Below are positions 1-8,621 of a DNA stretch of 64,000 nucleotides, one piece after another. This stretch comes from an uncultured Alphaproteobacteria bacterium. GTDB lineage: Bacteria; Pseudomonadota; Alphaproteobacteria; Rhizobiales; Beijerinckiaceae. The stretch is from the NCBI GenBank assembly GCA_937988775.1, contig CALKHP010000034.1, positions 42,795 to 106,794 of the forward strand, in the 5' to 3' direction. Position 1 is the first letter of the stretch, and every line of letters begins with the position of its first letter. A program made the position numbers and the translations under genes. The notes below the pieces were generated by a model. That model saw nothing but the letters and a program-made list of their open reading frames with translations. It ran no database searches and had not been told where the DNA came from.

Positions 1-630
1 GAAATTCAGCGTGACCCATTGCTCGCCGGACATGAAGCTGCCGCCCTTGCCGACGGAAAAGCCCGGCATGTCGCGCTCAAGCAGCACGGAGCCGATGCCG
101 CCGACGCCCGGGCCGAAGCGGACATAGGCGAGGATCACATCGGCGATCGGCCCGTGCGTGGTGAAGATCTTCGAGCCGGTGACGCGATAGCCGCTGCCGT
201 CCGGCACGGCCTTGGTCTTCAATTCCGTGACCGCCGAGCCCGCATCCGGCTCGGTCATGCCGACGGAAATGACCGATTTTCCGGCCAGAAGCCGGGAGAG
301 AAACCGCTTCTGCTGCTCCGGGTTGCCGTACTCGGCCAGCACCCGGATGGCGCCGAAATTACCCGCCTGAATCACGTCCGCGCTGCGTGGACAGACCGAG
401 GCGACCGTCTCGATCGCGAGAATCGCATCCATCAGGCTGCCGCCCACGCCGCCGCTGCTCACCGGGATCGTCAGGCCGAGAAGCCCTTCGCGGGCCATCA
501 GCCCGGCGACGTCGAACGGATACTCCGCAGCATGTGCCCGGCGCAGGCGTCCTTCCGCAAGGTGGCGGTTGGCGAACTTGCTGACACTCTCCTTGAAGAG
601 TTCCTGTTCCTCTGTGAGATTGAAGTCCAT
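1..630 (-). CDS. Acyl-CoA dehydrogenase, N-terminal part (gene runs off the left edge)
   Basis: The reverse strand is open from an ATG at 630 to the window edge, giving about 210 residues that start MDFNLTEEQELFKESVSKF, the usual opening of FAD-dependent acyl-CoA dehydrogenases. The middle has the family's flavin/substrate-loop signature (VGMTEPDAGSAV, then TGSKIFTTHGPIAD). The enzyme would oxidise an acyl-CoA to the 2,3-enoyl-CoA and pass electrons to ETF. The C-terminal helical domain with the catalytic base is outside the window, so substrate class cannot be judged. It is the last visible gene of the leftward operon, 145 bp after the uronate-dehydrogenase-like gene. Confidence 0.88.
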   Translation of the reverse strand, partial: MDFNLTEEQELFKESVSKFANRHLAEGRLRRAHAAEYPFDVAGLMAREGLLGLTIPVSSGGVGGSLMDAILAIETVASVCPRSADVIQAGNFGAIRVLAEYGNPEQQKRFLSRLLAGKSVISVGMTEPDAGSAVTELKTKAVPDGSGYRVTGSKIFTTHGPIADVILAYVRFGPGVGGIGSVLLERDMPGFSVGKGGSFMSGEQWVTLNF

Positions 631-775
631 ATTCCGATACTATCCAATGTTGGGATTTGCCATTGGCCCAATGTTTACGTTTTATCGGGAATACGAAAAC
701 GTAATTACATGACGATGGCTATAGCCTGTGGTGCTGAACTCTTTTTGGCCCGCCATGGAACGCCCCGCGCAATCT

Positions 776-1582
776 TTAACTGATCTGGTCGAGATCGCCG
801 GAAAACTCCCGCGAGGTATAGAAGGCGCCATGGAAGGTGCGGTCCATTTCGGGCTCGGCCTCGACGGGCGACTGAGCCAGAACCTCGGCCGCGAAATCCT
901 CGGCATTATCCTGCGGCTGGTAGCCGATGCGCAGGCGGTTCGGGTCGAAATAGATTTGGCGCGTATTGCGCGACACGCCGTAGACGACCTCGAAATGCAC
1001 GTTCTTCGCCTCGATCGCCGCGGCGACGAGACGGACGCAATCGTCATGACTGAGCCAGGTCGCGAGATGGCGCGCCGTCGTCGGGCGCGGCAGGCAGGAG
1101 GCGATGCGCAGGCACACGACTTCCAGCCCGTGCTTGTCGGCATAAAGCCGGCCGATCGCCTCGCCGAAGACTTTCGAGACGCCGTAGATCGAATCCGGTC
1201 GTGGCGGAGTATCGGCGCCGACTTTCTGGTCGCGCCGGTAGAAGCCGTGGGCGTGGATCGAACTCGCATAGACGACGCGCGTGACGCCCTGGCGCCGCGC
1301 CGCCTCGAAGATATTGTAGGTGCCGATGAAATTGGGCTCGAACATGGTGTCCCAGCCATTGGGCGAGACCGAGGCCGCCATGTGGATGACGGCATCGACG
1401 CCCTTCATCGCCTGTTCCATCGCGCCGATATCGGCAATGTCGGCGGCGACGAAGCTTTCGTTGGGGCCGAGTTCCGTGATCACCTGCCGATCGAGCAGGC
1501 GCAGGGCGTAGCGGTCGGCGAGGCCGGTGCGCAACGCGCTGCCGATGCGTCCGGCGGCGCCGGTCATGAGAACGGTCTTCAT
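776..1582 (-). CDS. NAD-dependent epimerase/dehydratase, uronate dehydrogenase-like
   Basis: A 268-aa extended short-chain dehydrogenase. It has an N-terminal Rossmann glycine motif (TGAAGRIGSAL, residues 7-17) and the catalytic YxxxK as YGVSK, preceded by an SSIHAHGFYRRD stretch. In Agrobacterium-type uronate dehydrogenases the matching place reads SSNHTIGYY, and the overall length and the later STWFSHDD-like segment (here ATWLSHDD) also agree. The family oxidises galacturonate or glucuronate to aldarolactone with NAD. Because it sits in an operon with an aminotransferase and a polyamine-type ABC importer, the true substrate may be something other than a uronate. It follows the aminotransferase by 51 bp. 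Confidence 0.8.
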   Translation of the reverse strand: MKTVLMTGAAGRIGSALRTGLADRYALRLLDRQVITELGPNESFVAADIADIGAMEQAMKGVDAVIHMAASVSPNGWDTMFEPNFIGTYNIFEAARRQGVTRVVYASSIHAHGFYRRDQKVGADTPPRPDSIYGVSKVFGEAIGRLYADKHGLEVVCLRIASCLPRPTTARHLATWLSHDDCVRLVAAAIEAKNVHFEVVYGVSRNTRQIYFDPNRLRIGYQPQDNAEDFAAEVLAQSPVEAEPEMDRTFHGAFYTSREFSGDLDQIS

Positions 1583-1633
1583 GGGGTTTTCCTCCGGGAG
1601 GTCACGGGCTGCATTCCGGCTGGCGAGGCGAGG

Positions 1634-2569
1634 TCAGCCACGGCCATAGACCGGCAGCAGCCAGTGGCGGTACTTCGGCACCCGCCCGCCCGTGACGTCG
1701 AAATACAGCGTCTGGATCCGCTTGGTGATCGGCCCGACCTCGCCGTCGCCGAACGGGTAATGGTCGAGCGAGACGACCGGCGTGACCTCGGCGCCGCTGC
1801 CGCAGAAGAAAGCCTCGTCGGCAATGTAGAGTTCGGAGCGGTCGATCTCGCGCTCGACGACCTCGAGCCCCAGTTCGGCGCGGCACAGGTCGATCAGCGT
1901 GGCGCGCGTGATGCTCTCGAGAATGTCGGCGGTGACCGGCGGCGTGACCACGACGCCGTCGCGCACCATCATGAAGCAGGAGGCCGGCCCTTCGGAGACC
2001 TTGCCGCGCTCGTTCAGCATGATCGGCGAGCTGAAGCCGTTGATGCGCGCCTCGACATGGGCGAGGCGGGAATTGTGGTAGTTGGCGCCCGCCTTGACGC
2101 GCGAGGGGGCGGCAAGATCTGAATTGCGGCGCCAGGTGCTGGTGCAGCTATGCACGCCGGCGAAGATGGATTTCGCGTGCGGCCGCGCGAAGGCAACGAT
2201 GAACACGCCGGTGCTGATTTCCTCGGGCTTGTAGGCGTTGGATTCGCCCTCGCCGAAATACACCACCGGGCGAAAATGAATGCCGCCCTGGAAGTTGTTG
2301 GCCTTGATCAGCGCGAGGAAGGCGTCGGTCAGTTCCTGATCGGAATAGGGGATCGTCATGCGCATGATTCGCGCCGACTGCCGCAGCCGCTTGAGATGCT
2401 CGGCATTCTTGAAGATGAAGAGTTCCTTCAGATCCTCGTTCCAGTAGCCGCGCATGCCCTCGAAGACATTGGCGCCGCGCAGCACGAGATCGGTCGCGAC
2501 GTGGACGGTCGCCTGCTCCCACGGCACGATCTTGCCGTCCATCCAGGCGAAATCTGCTTTATTGGCCAT
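1634..2569 (-). CDS. Class-IV aminotransferase (branched-chain amino acid aminotransferase family)
   Basis: A 311-aa PLP enzyme of fold type IV. It opens with FAWMDGKIVPWEQATVHVATDLVLRGANVFEGMRGY, a typical IlvE-like N-terminus. The PLP-binding lysine lies in SRVKAGANYHNS, and the SEGPASCFMMVRDG segment provides cofactor contacts. It would transfer an amino group between a branched-chain or related amino acid and 2-oxoglutarate. The gene lies inside a transporter/catabolic operon rather than with ilv biosynthesis genes, so a catabolic or (R)-amine/D-amino-acid transaminase role is possible; specificity cannot be read from sequence alone. It starts 93 bp after the second permease gene. Confidence 0.85.
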   Translation of the reverse strand: MANKADFAWMDGKIVPWEQATVHVATDLVLRGANVFEGMRGYWNEDLKELFIFKNAEHLKRLRQSARIMRMTIPYSDQELTDAFLALIKANNFQGGIHFRPVVYFGEGESNAYKPEEISTGVFIVAFARPHAKSIFAGVHSCTSTWRRNSDLAAPSRVKAGANYHNSRLAHVEARINGFSSPIMLNERGKVSEGPASCFMMVRDGVVVTPPVTADILESITRATLIDLCRAELGLEVVEREIDRSELYIADEAFFCGSGAEVTPVVSLDHYPFGDGEVGPITKRIQTLYFDVTGGRVPKYRHWLLPVYGRG

Positions 2570-2662
2570 AATCCTGTGTTCTCCGTTTTGTGCGGTGGCC
2601 TTTTGGCTTGGCTGGCCTTTTTAGTGGGGGCGTCTTGCCGGTTCATGCGTGCGGCGGCCGCG

Positions 2663-3466
2663 TCAGGTCATTCCGGTGCGGCGCAGGCCGATGAACAAGT
2701 CGAGCAGGAGCACCACGACCACCGAGAGGTAGATCGTCAGCGCCGAGACGGCGGCCATGGACGGGTCGACGCTGGATTGCACCTCGCCGAAAATCCGGAC
2801 GGGGAGGGTCATCAGGTCGGAGGATGAACTGAAGATGCTGACCTCGACGTTGATCCACGACATGATGAAGGCGAACAGCCCGCCGGCGATCACGCCCGGC
2901 TTGATCAGCGGCAGCGTGATCAGGAACATCGTCGCGGTGCTTCCGGCGCCGAGATCCTGCGCGGCTTCCTCGGTCGAGAGGTCGAAGCCGGCCAGCGATA
3001 CCAGCGTCGATCGGATGACATAGGGAATGATCAGCACGCTATGGCCGATCAGCAGCGTCGCGAAGCTGCGTCCGAGCCCGATGGCGGAGGCGAATTGCAG
3101 CACGGCGACGCCGAGCACGATGGTCGGCAGGATCAGCGGCGACAGAAAGAGCGCGTTGATGGCGCGCGCGCCGAAGAACTGCTTCCTGACCAGGATCATC
3201 GCAGCCGGTACGCCGAGGACCAGGGCCACGGCGGTCGCCACCGCCGAAATCTCCACGCTGAGCCAGAACGCGTCGATGTAGACGGGATTGTTGATGACCT
3301 TCGCATACCACTTGAGCGACAGCCCGTGCGGCGGAAAGGTCATGAAGTTGGCGCTGGTCAGCGAGACGCCGATGATCACGATCAGCGGCAGCATCAGGTA
3401 CACGATCACGCACCAGCTGGCGATCGCGAGCAGGGCATTGCCGAATTTTCCGGCGGAAAGCCTCAT
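2663..3466 (-). CDS. ABC transporter inner-membrane permease, PotC-like
   Basis: A 267-aa permease with about six membrane segments. It carries the EAA cytoplasmic loop that contacts the ATPase (EEAAQDLGAGSTATMFLITLPLIKPGVIAG). Length and motif fit the second permease of spermidine/putrescine-type importers. The start is fixed by a four-base ATGA overlap with the stop of the upstream permease, indicating translational coupling. It works with the adjacent permease, ATPase and binding protein in uptake of a small cationic or amino-acid-like solute; the solute is not identified. Confidence 0.9.
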   Translation of the reverse strand: MRLSAGKFGNALLAIASWCVIVYLMLPLIVIIGVSLTSANFMTFPPHGLSLKWYAKVINNPVYIDAFWLSVEISAVATAVALVLGVPAAMILVRKQFFGARAINALFLSPLILPTIVLGVAVLQFASAIGLGRSFATLLIGHSVLIIPYVIRSTLVSLAGFDLSTEEAAQDLGAGSTATMFLITLPLIKPGVIAGGLFAFIMSWINVEVSIFSSSSDLMTLPVRIFGEVQSSVDPSMAAVSALTIYLSVVVVLLLDLFIGLRRTGMT

Positions 3467-4353
3467 GTGACCCTCCCCTGGCTCGCGCCGGCGGCGTAGT
3501 GGCGGAACAGCAGCATATACGCGCTGATCAGGCCAAGCGTGCTGATGAGCAGGACGATGGACAGGGCCGCGCCCATGCTGAAATTGAACTGCACCATGTA
3601 GTAGTCGTAGATCAGGCTCGGCATCACCATCTGGCGGCCGCCGCTCATCACGCTCGGCGTGACATAGGCGCTGATGGCCAGCGTGAAGACGATGAGCGAG
3701 CCGGCGATGACACCGGGGACGCTCAGTGGCAGCGTCACCTTGAAAAACGTCACGAGATTGCTCGCGCCGAGATCATGCGCCGCCTCGTGGAGGGATGCGC
3801 TGATATTCTGGAGCGCGCTGCTGAGCGTCAGAATCATGAACGGCACCAGCACGTAGGTCAGGCTGACGATCACGCCGCCATTCGAATAGAGCAATTGCTG
3901 CGGCTTGTCGGCCAGGTGCAGGAAGAGCAGGCTTTCGTTGATCAAGCCATTCCGGCCCAGCATGATGATCCAGCCGAATGAGCGCACGATGCTGCTGGTG
4001 AAGAGCGGCAGGACAATCACCACGTAGAGAATCCGGCTCCAGAACTGGCTCTTGACGTGGAAGGTCATGTAATAGGCGATGACGTATCCCAGGATGAGCG
4101 AGAGCAGCGTCACCCAGAACCCGAGCTTGAGCGTGCTGAGAAGCACGCCCCAGTAATAGTCGTCCGAGGCGATGGCGGCGTAGTTGGCGAGGTGCCCGCC
4201 GCTCTGCGGATTGAAACTCGCCCACAGCACCAGCAGCAACGGCCCGATGAAGAAGATCAGCATGAACAGCACCGCGCCGCCGAGCAGGGCGAAGCTCTGC
4301 CGATCGCTGATGGCGATGCCACCGACCGGTGCGGCATTATCCTGCTTGCTCAT
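3463..4353 (-). CDS. ABC transporter inner-membrane permease, PotB-like
   Basis: The protein starts MSKQDNAAPVGG and has about six membrane segments plus an EAA loop (HEAAHDLGASNLVTFFKVTLPLSVPGVIAG). I chose the ATG at 4353 because it overlaps the ATPase stop codon as ATGA, even though the frame is open 33 bp further upstream. Its own stop overlaps the next permease start in the same way, so three of the four transporter genes are translationally coupled. It belongs to the polyamine/opine/ferric type of binding-protein-dependent importers and forms the heterodimeric channel with the PotC-like subunit. Confidence 0.9.
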   Translation of the reverse strand: MSKQDNAAPVGGIAISDRQSFALLGGAVLFMLIFFIGPLLLVLWASFNPQSGGHLANYAAIASDDYYWGVLLSTLKLGFWVTLLSLILGYVIAYYMTFHVKSQFWSRILYVVIVLPLFTSSIVRSFGWIIMLGRNGLINESLLFLHLADKPQQLLYSNGGVIVSLTYVLVPFMILTLSSALQNISASLHEAAHDLGASNLVTFFKVTLPLSVPGVIAGSLIVFTLAISAYVTPSVMSGGRQMVMPSLIYDYYMVQFNFSMGAALSIVLLISTLGLISAYMLLFRHYAAGASQGRVT

Positions 4354-5447
4354 GACTCGAGCACTCTGGCTGCCGACGTGCGCCACCAGATCCTCGTGCA
4401 GCCCTTGTCCCGCCCGATATGGGCATGTGGATTTTCCCTGACCTGCAGGTTGATCGGCTGCCCGCCTTCCAGTTCGGCGGCGATGCGCCAGAACTGGCCG
4501 ACAAAGGTGGTCTGGATGATGCGGGCCGGTAGGGCGACGGTCTCGTCGGTGTCCGGGGGCGCGCCGAGCGCGATGTTTTCCGGGCGGATCATCAGGATCG
4601 CTCGGCCCGCCACCTTGCCCGTATAGGGCAGGGGCTCGCCTTGCGCGCCGATGCGCAGGGCGCCATCGGCGCCGACCGGGCAGGCGAGCAGGTTCGCCTC
4701 GCCGATAAAGTCGGCGACGTAGCTCGATTGCGGATAACGGTAGATCTCTTCGCCGGAGCCGAGCTGGATCATCTCGCCTTCCCTCATCACGGCGATGCGG
4801 TCCGACATCGCCAGGGCTTCTTCCTGGTCATGCGTGACGTAGACGAAGGTGATGCCGAGCTGGGCATGCAGGCGCTTGAGCTCTTCCTGCATGCGCTTGC
4901 GCAGCTTGAGGTCGAGCGCACCGAGGGGCTCATCGAGCAACAGCACGCGGGGACGGTTGATGATGGCGCGGGCGAGGGCGATGCGCTGCTGCTGCCCACC
5001 GGACAGCGCACGGGGATAGCGCGTGCCGAATGCTTCCATGCCGACCATGGCGAGCGCTTCCTCGACCTCGCGCTTGATCACCGCTTTCTGGATGCCGCGG
5101 CGGCGCGGGCCGAAGGCGACATTATCCGCCACCGTCATGTGCGGAAACAGGGCATAGTTCTGGAAGACCGTGTTGACCGGGCGCTTGTTCGGCGGCACGT
5201 CCTGCATCGATTTGCCGTCAATGAGCAGCGTGCCGGCATTGGCGGTCTGAAAGCCTGCGATGATGCGCAGCAACGTCGTCTTGCCGCAGCCGCTCGGCCC
5301 GAGCAGGGAGAGGAACTCTCCCTGCCGGACCGCCAGCGATATGCCCTTCAGCGCCTTGAACGATCCGTAGAATTTGGCGAGGTCCTGAATCTCGATGATA
5401 TTCTCTCGCGGCGTATCGTTGCGCTGCATCCCTGCCTCTTGTGTCAT
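4350..5447 (-). CDS. ABC transporter ATP-binding subunit, PotA-like
   Basis: About 365 residues from MTQEAGMQRNDTPREN. The nucleotide-binding domain has Walker A GPSGCGKTT, Q-loop VFQNYALFPHMTV, signature LSGGQQQRIALARAI, Walker B LLLDEPLGALD and the H-loop YVTHDQEEALAMSDR, followed by a C-terminal TOBE-like regulatory domain. This is the classical PotA/FbpC architecture. The ATG at 5447 lies two bases after the stop of the binding-protein gene; the frame is open further upstream but that part overlaps the binding-protein gene and has no family resemblance. It powers the importer made by the two following permeases. Confidence 0.92.
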   Translation of the reverse strand: MTQEAGMQRNDTPRENIIEIQDLAKFYGSFKALKGISLAVRQGEFLSLLGPSGCGKTTLLRIIAGFQTANAGTLLIDGKSMQDVPPNKRPVNTVFQNYALFPHMTVADNVAFGPRRRGIQKAVIKREVEEALAMVGMEAFGTRYPRALSGGQQQRIALARAIINRPRVLLLDEPLGALDLKLRKRMQEELKRLHAQLGITFVYVTHDQEEALAMSDRIAVMREGEMIQLGSGEEIYRYPQSSYVADFIGEANLLACPVGADGALRIGAQGEPLPYTGKVAGRAILMIRPENIALGAPPDTDETVALPARIIQTTFVGQFWRIAAELEGGQPINLQVRENPHAHIGRDKGCTRIWWRTSAARVLES

Positions 5448-5449
5448 CT

Positions 5450-6544
5450 TCACCGCCCGACGACTTGTCGGTTCCACATATCGGTGACGCGCTGGCGGAC
5501 GGAGGCGATCTCGCGCCAATCGGGGATGGCGAGATCCTTGGCGGTGCCGTTCGCGCCCCAAGGCATGCGCTTCTTGGTCTCTTCGGATAGTTTCGGGTCC
5601 TTCAGCGGCGGCCCGGTGAAGATCTTCTCGGCCAGGCAGTCGAGCGGTTCCGGCTGCAACGCGAAGTTGATGAACTTCTCGGCCAACGCCTTGTTCTTGG
5701 TGCCCTTGACGAGATGCAGGCGAATCTCGGTGGTCGGCAGTCCCTCCTTGGGGTAGGCGATGGCGACCTTCACGCCCTGGTCCGCGAGCTGCCAGGCAAT
5801 GCTCGGATAGGTGACGCCCATCACGACCTCGCCGCTCTGGATCGAGGCCTGCAACACGCCGGTGGAATCGTAATACGAGGAGGGCTTGAGCTCCTTGAAC
5901 TTCTTCATCACCGGTTCGAAGTTGGCGTTGGTGCCGCCAAGCGCCTTGTTGAGAACCATCAGGAACGGCACGAACAGGGCCTGCCCCGGTCCGGGAGCAA
6001 ACACGCGGCCGGCATAGTCAGGTTTCCAGATATCGAACCATGAGGTCGGCGGTTCCTTGACCACGGTCGGGTTGTAGAGCATCGCATAGGTCAGATAGCC
6101 CGTGCCGACGGCGTAGATTTCCTTCTTGTCCGTCCGGTACACCGCCCCCTCGAGCAGGTTCGACATGTTGGGGATGGCCTTCGGGTCGATGGCCTCGACC
6201 ACGCCCTCGTCCCACGCAGAAGCGGAGAATGGCGCATCCATCCAGGCGACGTCGATCGACGGGTTGTCCTTCTGCTGGCGAAGCTTGGTGAAGGTCACGG
6301 GCGAGGTGCCGGGTTCGGAAACGGTCTCGATGCCGGTGGCCTTGGTAAACGGATCGAGCACGCAGGCTTTTTGCGCCACCGCCCATGGCCCGGTATACAC
6401 CGCCACCGTTATGCGGTCCTTCGCCTGTGCAGTCAGCGGCAGGATGCCGGCGAACAAGAGTGCGAGGGCGCTTGCTTGCCCGGTATACTTTGCCGCGACC
6501 TTGAAAAGGCTTCGAGTATTACGGTTTTTCCAGTTCTTTTCCAT
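5450..6544 (-). CDS. Periplasmic solute-binding protein of the PotABCD-type importer
   Basis: About 364 residues from MEKNWKNRNTRSL. It has a basic N-terminus, a hydrophobic stretch and an AQA signal-peptidase-like site before KDRITVAVYTGPW. The body resembles PotD/Fbp-type extracellular binding proteins (family 1/6), including a VVMGVTYPSIAWQL segment in the hinge region. The ATG at 6544 is preceded by GAGAGGAG at good spacing, whereas an in-frame GTG nine bases earlier has no such site. It is the first gene of the seven-gene leftward operon and should capture the solute in the periplasm. Charged residues do not let me name the ligand. Confidence 0.88.
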   Translation of the reverse strand: MEKNWKNRNTRSLFKVAAKYTGQASALALLFAGILPLTAQAKDRITVAVYTGPWAVAQKACVLDPFTKATGIETVSEPGTSPVTFTKLRQQKDNPSIDVAWMDAPFSASAWDEGVVEAIDPKAIPNMSNLLEGAVYRTDKKEIYAVGTGYLTYAMLYNPTVVKEPPTSWFDIWKPDYAGRVFAPGPGQALFVPFLMVLNKALGGTNANFEPVMKKFKELKPSSYYDSTGVLQASIQSGEVVMGVTYPSIAWQLADQGVKVAIAYPKEGLPTTEIRLHLVKGTKNKALAEKFINFALQPEPLDCLAEKIFTGPPLKDPKLSEETKKRMPWGANGTAKDLAIPDWREIASVRQRVTDMWNRQVVGR

Positions 6545-7005
6545 CCTCGGCACTCCTCTCTAATGCGGTGCTGCAAATTTTTTATCTGGTTATGCAAAGC
6601 ACTGCGCTAAGCGTCCTACACGTTGGAAGAGTAGCTATTTCAATGCCAGGGTAAAATGCCTATTTATATGCTACGGGTCAGTCTGAGGTATTGATCTTAT
6701 GCGCCCTGCCTGGCTTTGGCCGGGTATGAGCGAACAGGCCGATGTGGCATGCTCGAACCGCGCGGCCTTGCGGTCTTTCAACGCGTTAGCGTCGCGCGGA
6801 TGCCGATGGATCCGTGCCGGAGCGTTCCGCTTCCCGGCCGGCAACGAGCATAAGCGCATTTGACCGGAGGCCGGCGGCCGTGACAATGGGACGGTGGCAC
6901 AGACTCGCGTGCCGCGTTCAGTTGTCGGGATGGCAACAGGCGCCGCCCACCGGCAAAAAAGGCAAGACATGCCGCCGGTAGATTTCAAGAAAAGGTCAGG
7001 ACAGG
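6545..7005 (-). promoter_or_regulatory. Divergent control region between the importer operon and its LysR regulator
   Basis: This 461-bp stretch has no convincing gene. Its left third (about 6560-6690) is clearly richer in A/T than its surroundings and is the likely site of both promoters and of LysR binding; several T-N11-A type sequences occur there but none stands out. The right part is GC-rich and featureless. Because the LysR gene faces away from the operon, autoregulation and operon control from this region is the simplest reading. Confidence 0.45.
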
Positions 7006-7908
7006 ATGGCAGAAAAACTCCCACCCTTGAATCCGCTGAAGGTCTTCGAAGCTGTCGCGCGCTTGAACAGCGTCACAAAGGCGAGCAGGGAGCTTTTCAT
7101 CACGCAGGCGGCTGTCAGCCGGCAAGTCTACGTGCTGGAGGACTACCTCCAGGAACAGCTCTTCGTGCATCGCCGCGGAAAGATCACGCTGACGGATGAG
7201 GGGCGCTTCTATTTCGAGGCGATCAGTCCCTCCCTCAAAAAGATCGCCAGGGCGACCGACCAGCTTCTCAAGAACAAGAACAGGAATGTCGTCAGGGTCC
7301 GGACCTACCCGACCTTCGCGCATTACTGGCTCGTGCCGCGCCTGCCCTTGCTCCGGAAACTGCATCCGGAGATCGAGGTTCATATCGTGACCGAGGTCCA
7401 GCCCGCCGATCCCACGCAGGTCAGCAACGACATTATCATTCAGCTTGGCGAGGAGAATTGGCACGGCTTCGTCGCCACGAAGCTTCTCGAGGACCGCATC
7501 GCGCCGATCTGTTCGCCGGAATTCAAGGAAAGCCGCGGCCTGACCGGCGATGTGGAGGAATTGTCGCGCCTTCCGCTGCTCCATTCGGACTATCGCCGCC
7601 GCGACTGGATCGATTGGCTGCAAAGCATCAATGGCGAGGAGCCGAGCCCCAAGGGTGCGCTCCACTTCCGCAGTTCCGTGCTGACCTATCAGGCCGCCCA
7701 GCACGGCCTGGGGGTGGCGATCGGCCAGTTGGAACTGCTGGGCGAGGAAATCGCCGCCGGGCGCCTTGTCGTGCCCTATGGGCCGCCGTTGACGCGCCCG
7801 CTCGCCTATTACCTGCTCCATGTCGAGAACGCGATGATGCCCACATCCTCATCGCGCTTTATCGAATGGCTGATCGGCGAGGCGAAGGCCTCGGCAGCGC
7901 ACAGTTGA
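7006..7908 (+). CDS. LysR-family transcriptional regulator, GcvA-like
   Basis: A 300-aa protein. The N-terminal winged helix-turn-helix (residues about 6-65; LKVFEAVARLNSVTKASRELFITQAAVSRQV) is of the GcvA type. It is followed by a periplasmic-binding-like effector domain from about residue 90 (VRVRTYPTFAHYWLVPRL). The ATG is preceded by AGGACAGG. It is transcribed away from the PotABCD-type operon and is the probable activator or repressor of that operon, sensing its substrate or a pathway intermediate. Confidence 0.9.
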   Translation: MAEKLPPLNPLKVFEAVARLNSVTKASRELFITQAAVSRQVYVLEDYLQEQLFVHRRGKITLTDEGRFYFEAISPSLKKIARATDQLLKNKNRNVVRVRTYPTFAHYWLVPRLPLLRKLHPEIEVHIVTEVQPADPTQVSNDIIIQLGEENWHGFVATKLLEDRIAPICSPEFKESRGLTGDVEELSRLPLLHSDYRRRDWIDWLQSINGEEPSPKGALHFRSSVLTYQAAQHGLGVAIGQLELLGEEIAAGRLVVPYGPPLTRPLAYYLLHVENAMMPTSSSRFIEWLIGEAKASAAHS

Positions 7909-7963
7909 GGCCAATGGGCGGCGACTGTTTCTGCCGCGCCCTGGCTCACCTTCGCTCATCTTG

Positions 7964-8569
7964 CTAGTGAAGGCGGGTTGCCTGGAGCGGCGGCCTTTCC
8001 TCGAAAGAGGCATGCCAACGACGAAGGTTAGGGTAGGCGGTGCGCCAGTCGATTTCCGGAAATCGCAGGTCGAGATAGGCGAGACCGCAGGCGAGCGATA
8101 TCGTGCCGATGTCGAAGCGCTCACCGAAACGGGGCGCGGCGTGGTTGAAGGCCTGGAGGCAGGTGTCGATCTTGTCGAGATGACTCGTGAGCCAGTCGGG
8201 CCAGAGTTTGTCGGGCGGGCGCACACCGCGCTCGTAACGCGCGAGCAGCGAGGCTTCCATCATGCCGTCGGCGAGCGCCTGGTCGGTCAGGGCGCGCCAG
8301 CGGGCGGTTCCGCCGGCGGGAAACAGCGATCCCTGTTTCAGCGCATTCAGATAGTCGCAGATCACGCCGCTATCGGCGAGCATCGTGTTGTCGTCGAGCA
8401 TCATCGTCGGCACCTGGCCGAGCGGATTATGCGCGATGATCCGGCGATCGCGCTGGACGGAATGCGCCGCGCAATCGAGCAGTTCGATCTGGTCCGCAAG
8501 TCCAAGCTCATGCGCCACGATCATCACTTTTCGGACGTAGGGCGAGCGTGAGGAATAAAATAGCTGCAT
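7964..8569 (-). CDS. Glutathione S-transferase family protein
   Basis: About 201 residues starting MQLFYSSRSPYVRKVMIVAHELG. It has the thioredoxin-like N-terminal domain with the S-x-x-Y/S active-site region and a QVPTMMLDDNTMLADSGVICDYL segment (cis-Pro and the E/DS glutathione contact), then an all-helical C-terminal domain. The chosen ATG has AAGGA six bases upstream; the frame is open further 5' but that part overlaps the end of the preceding dehydrogenase region. It follows the FMN dehydrogenase by about 50 bp and is probably co-transcribed. Role: glutathione conjugation or a glutathione-dependent isomerase/lyase step. Confidence 0.85.
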   Translation of the reverse strand: MQLFYSSRSPYVRKVMIVAHELGLADQIELLDCAAHSVQRDRRIIAHNPLGQVPTMMLDDNTMLADSGVICDYLNALKQGSLFPAGGTARWRALTDQALADGMMEASLLARYERGVRPPDKLWPDWLTSHLDKIDTCLQAFNHAAPRFGERFDIGTISLACGLAYLDLRFPEIDWRTAYPNLRRWHASFEERPPLQATRLH

Positions 8570-8621
8570 CGGAGATCCTTCGGATTCGCAAAGGGAAGGG
8601 ATGTTGCGAGCGCGTCCGTTC

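Noticed and set aside
728..2122. Long forward reading frame opposite the aminotransferase and dehydrogenase genes
   Set aside because: Arg/Asp/Gly-rich product without family features; the opposite strand encodes two clear enzymes with proper spacing.
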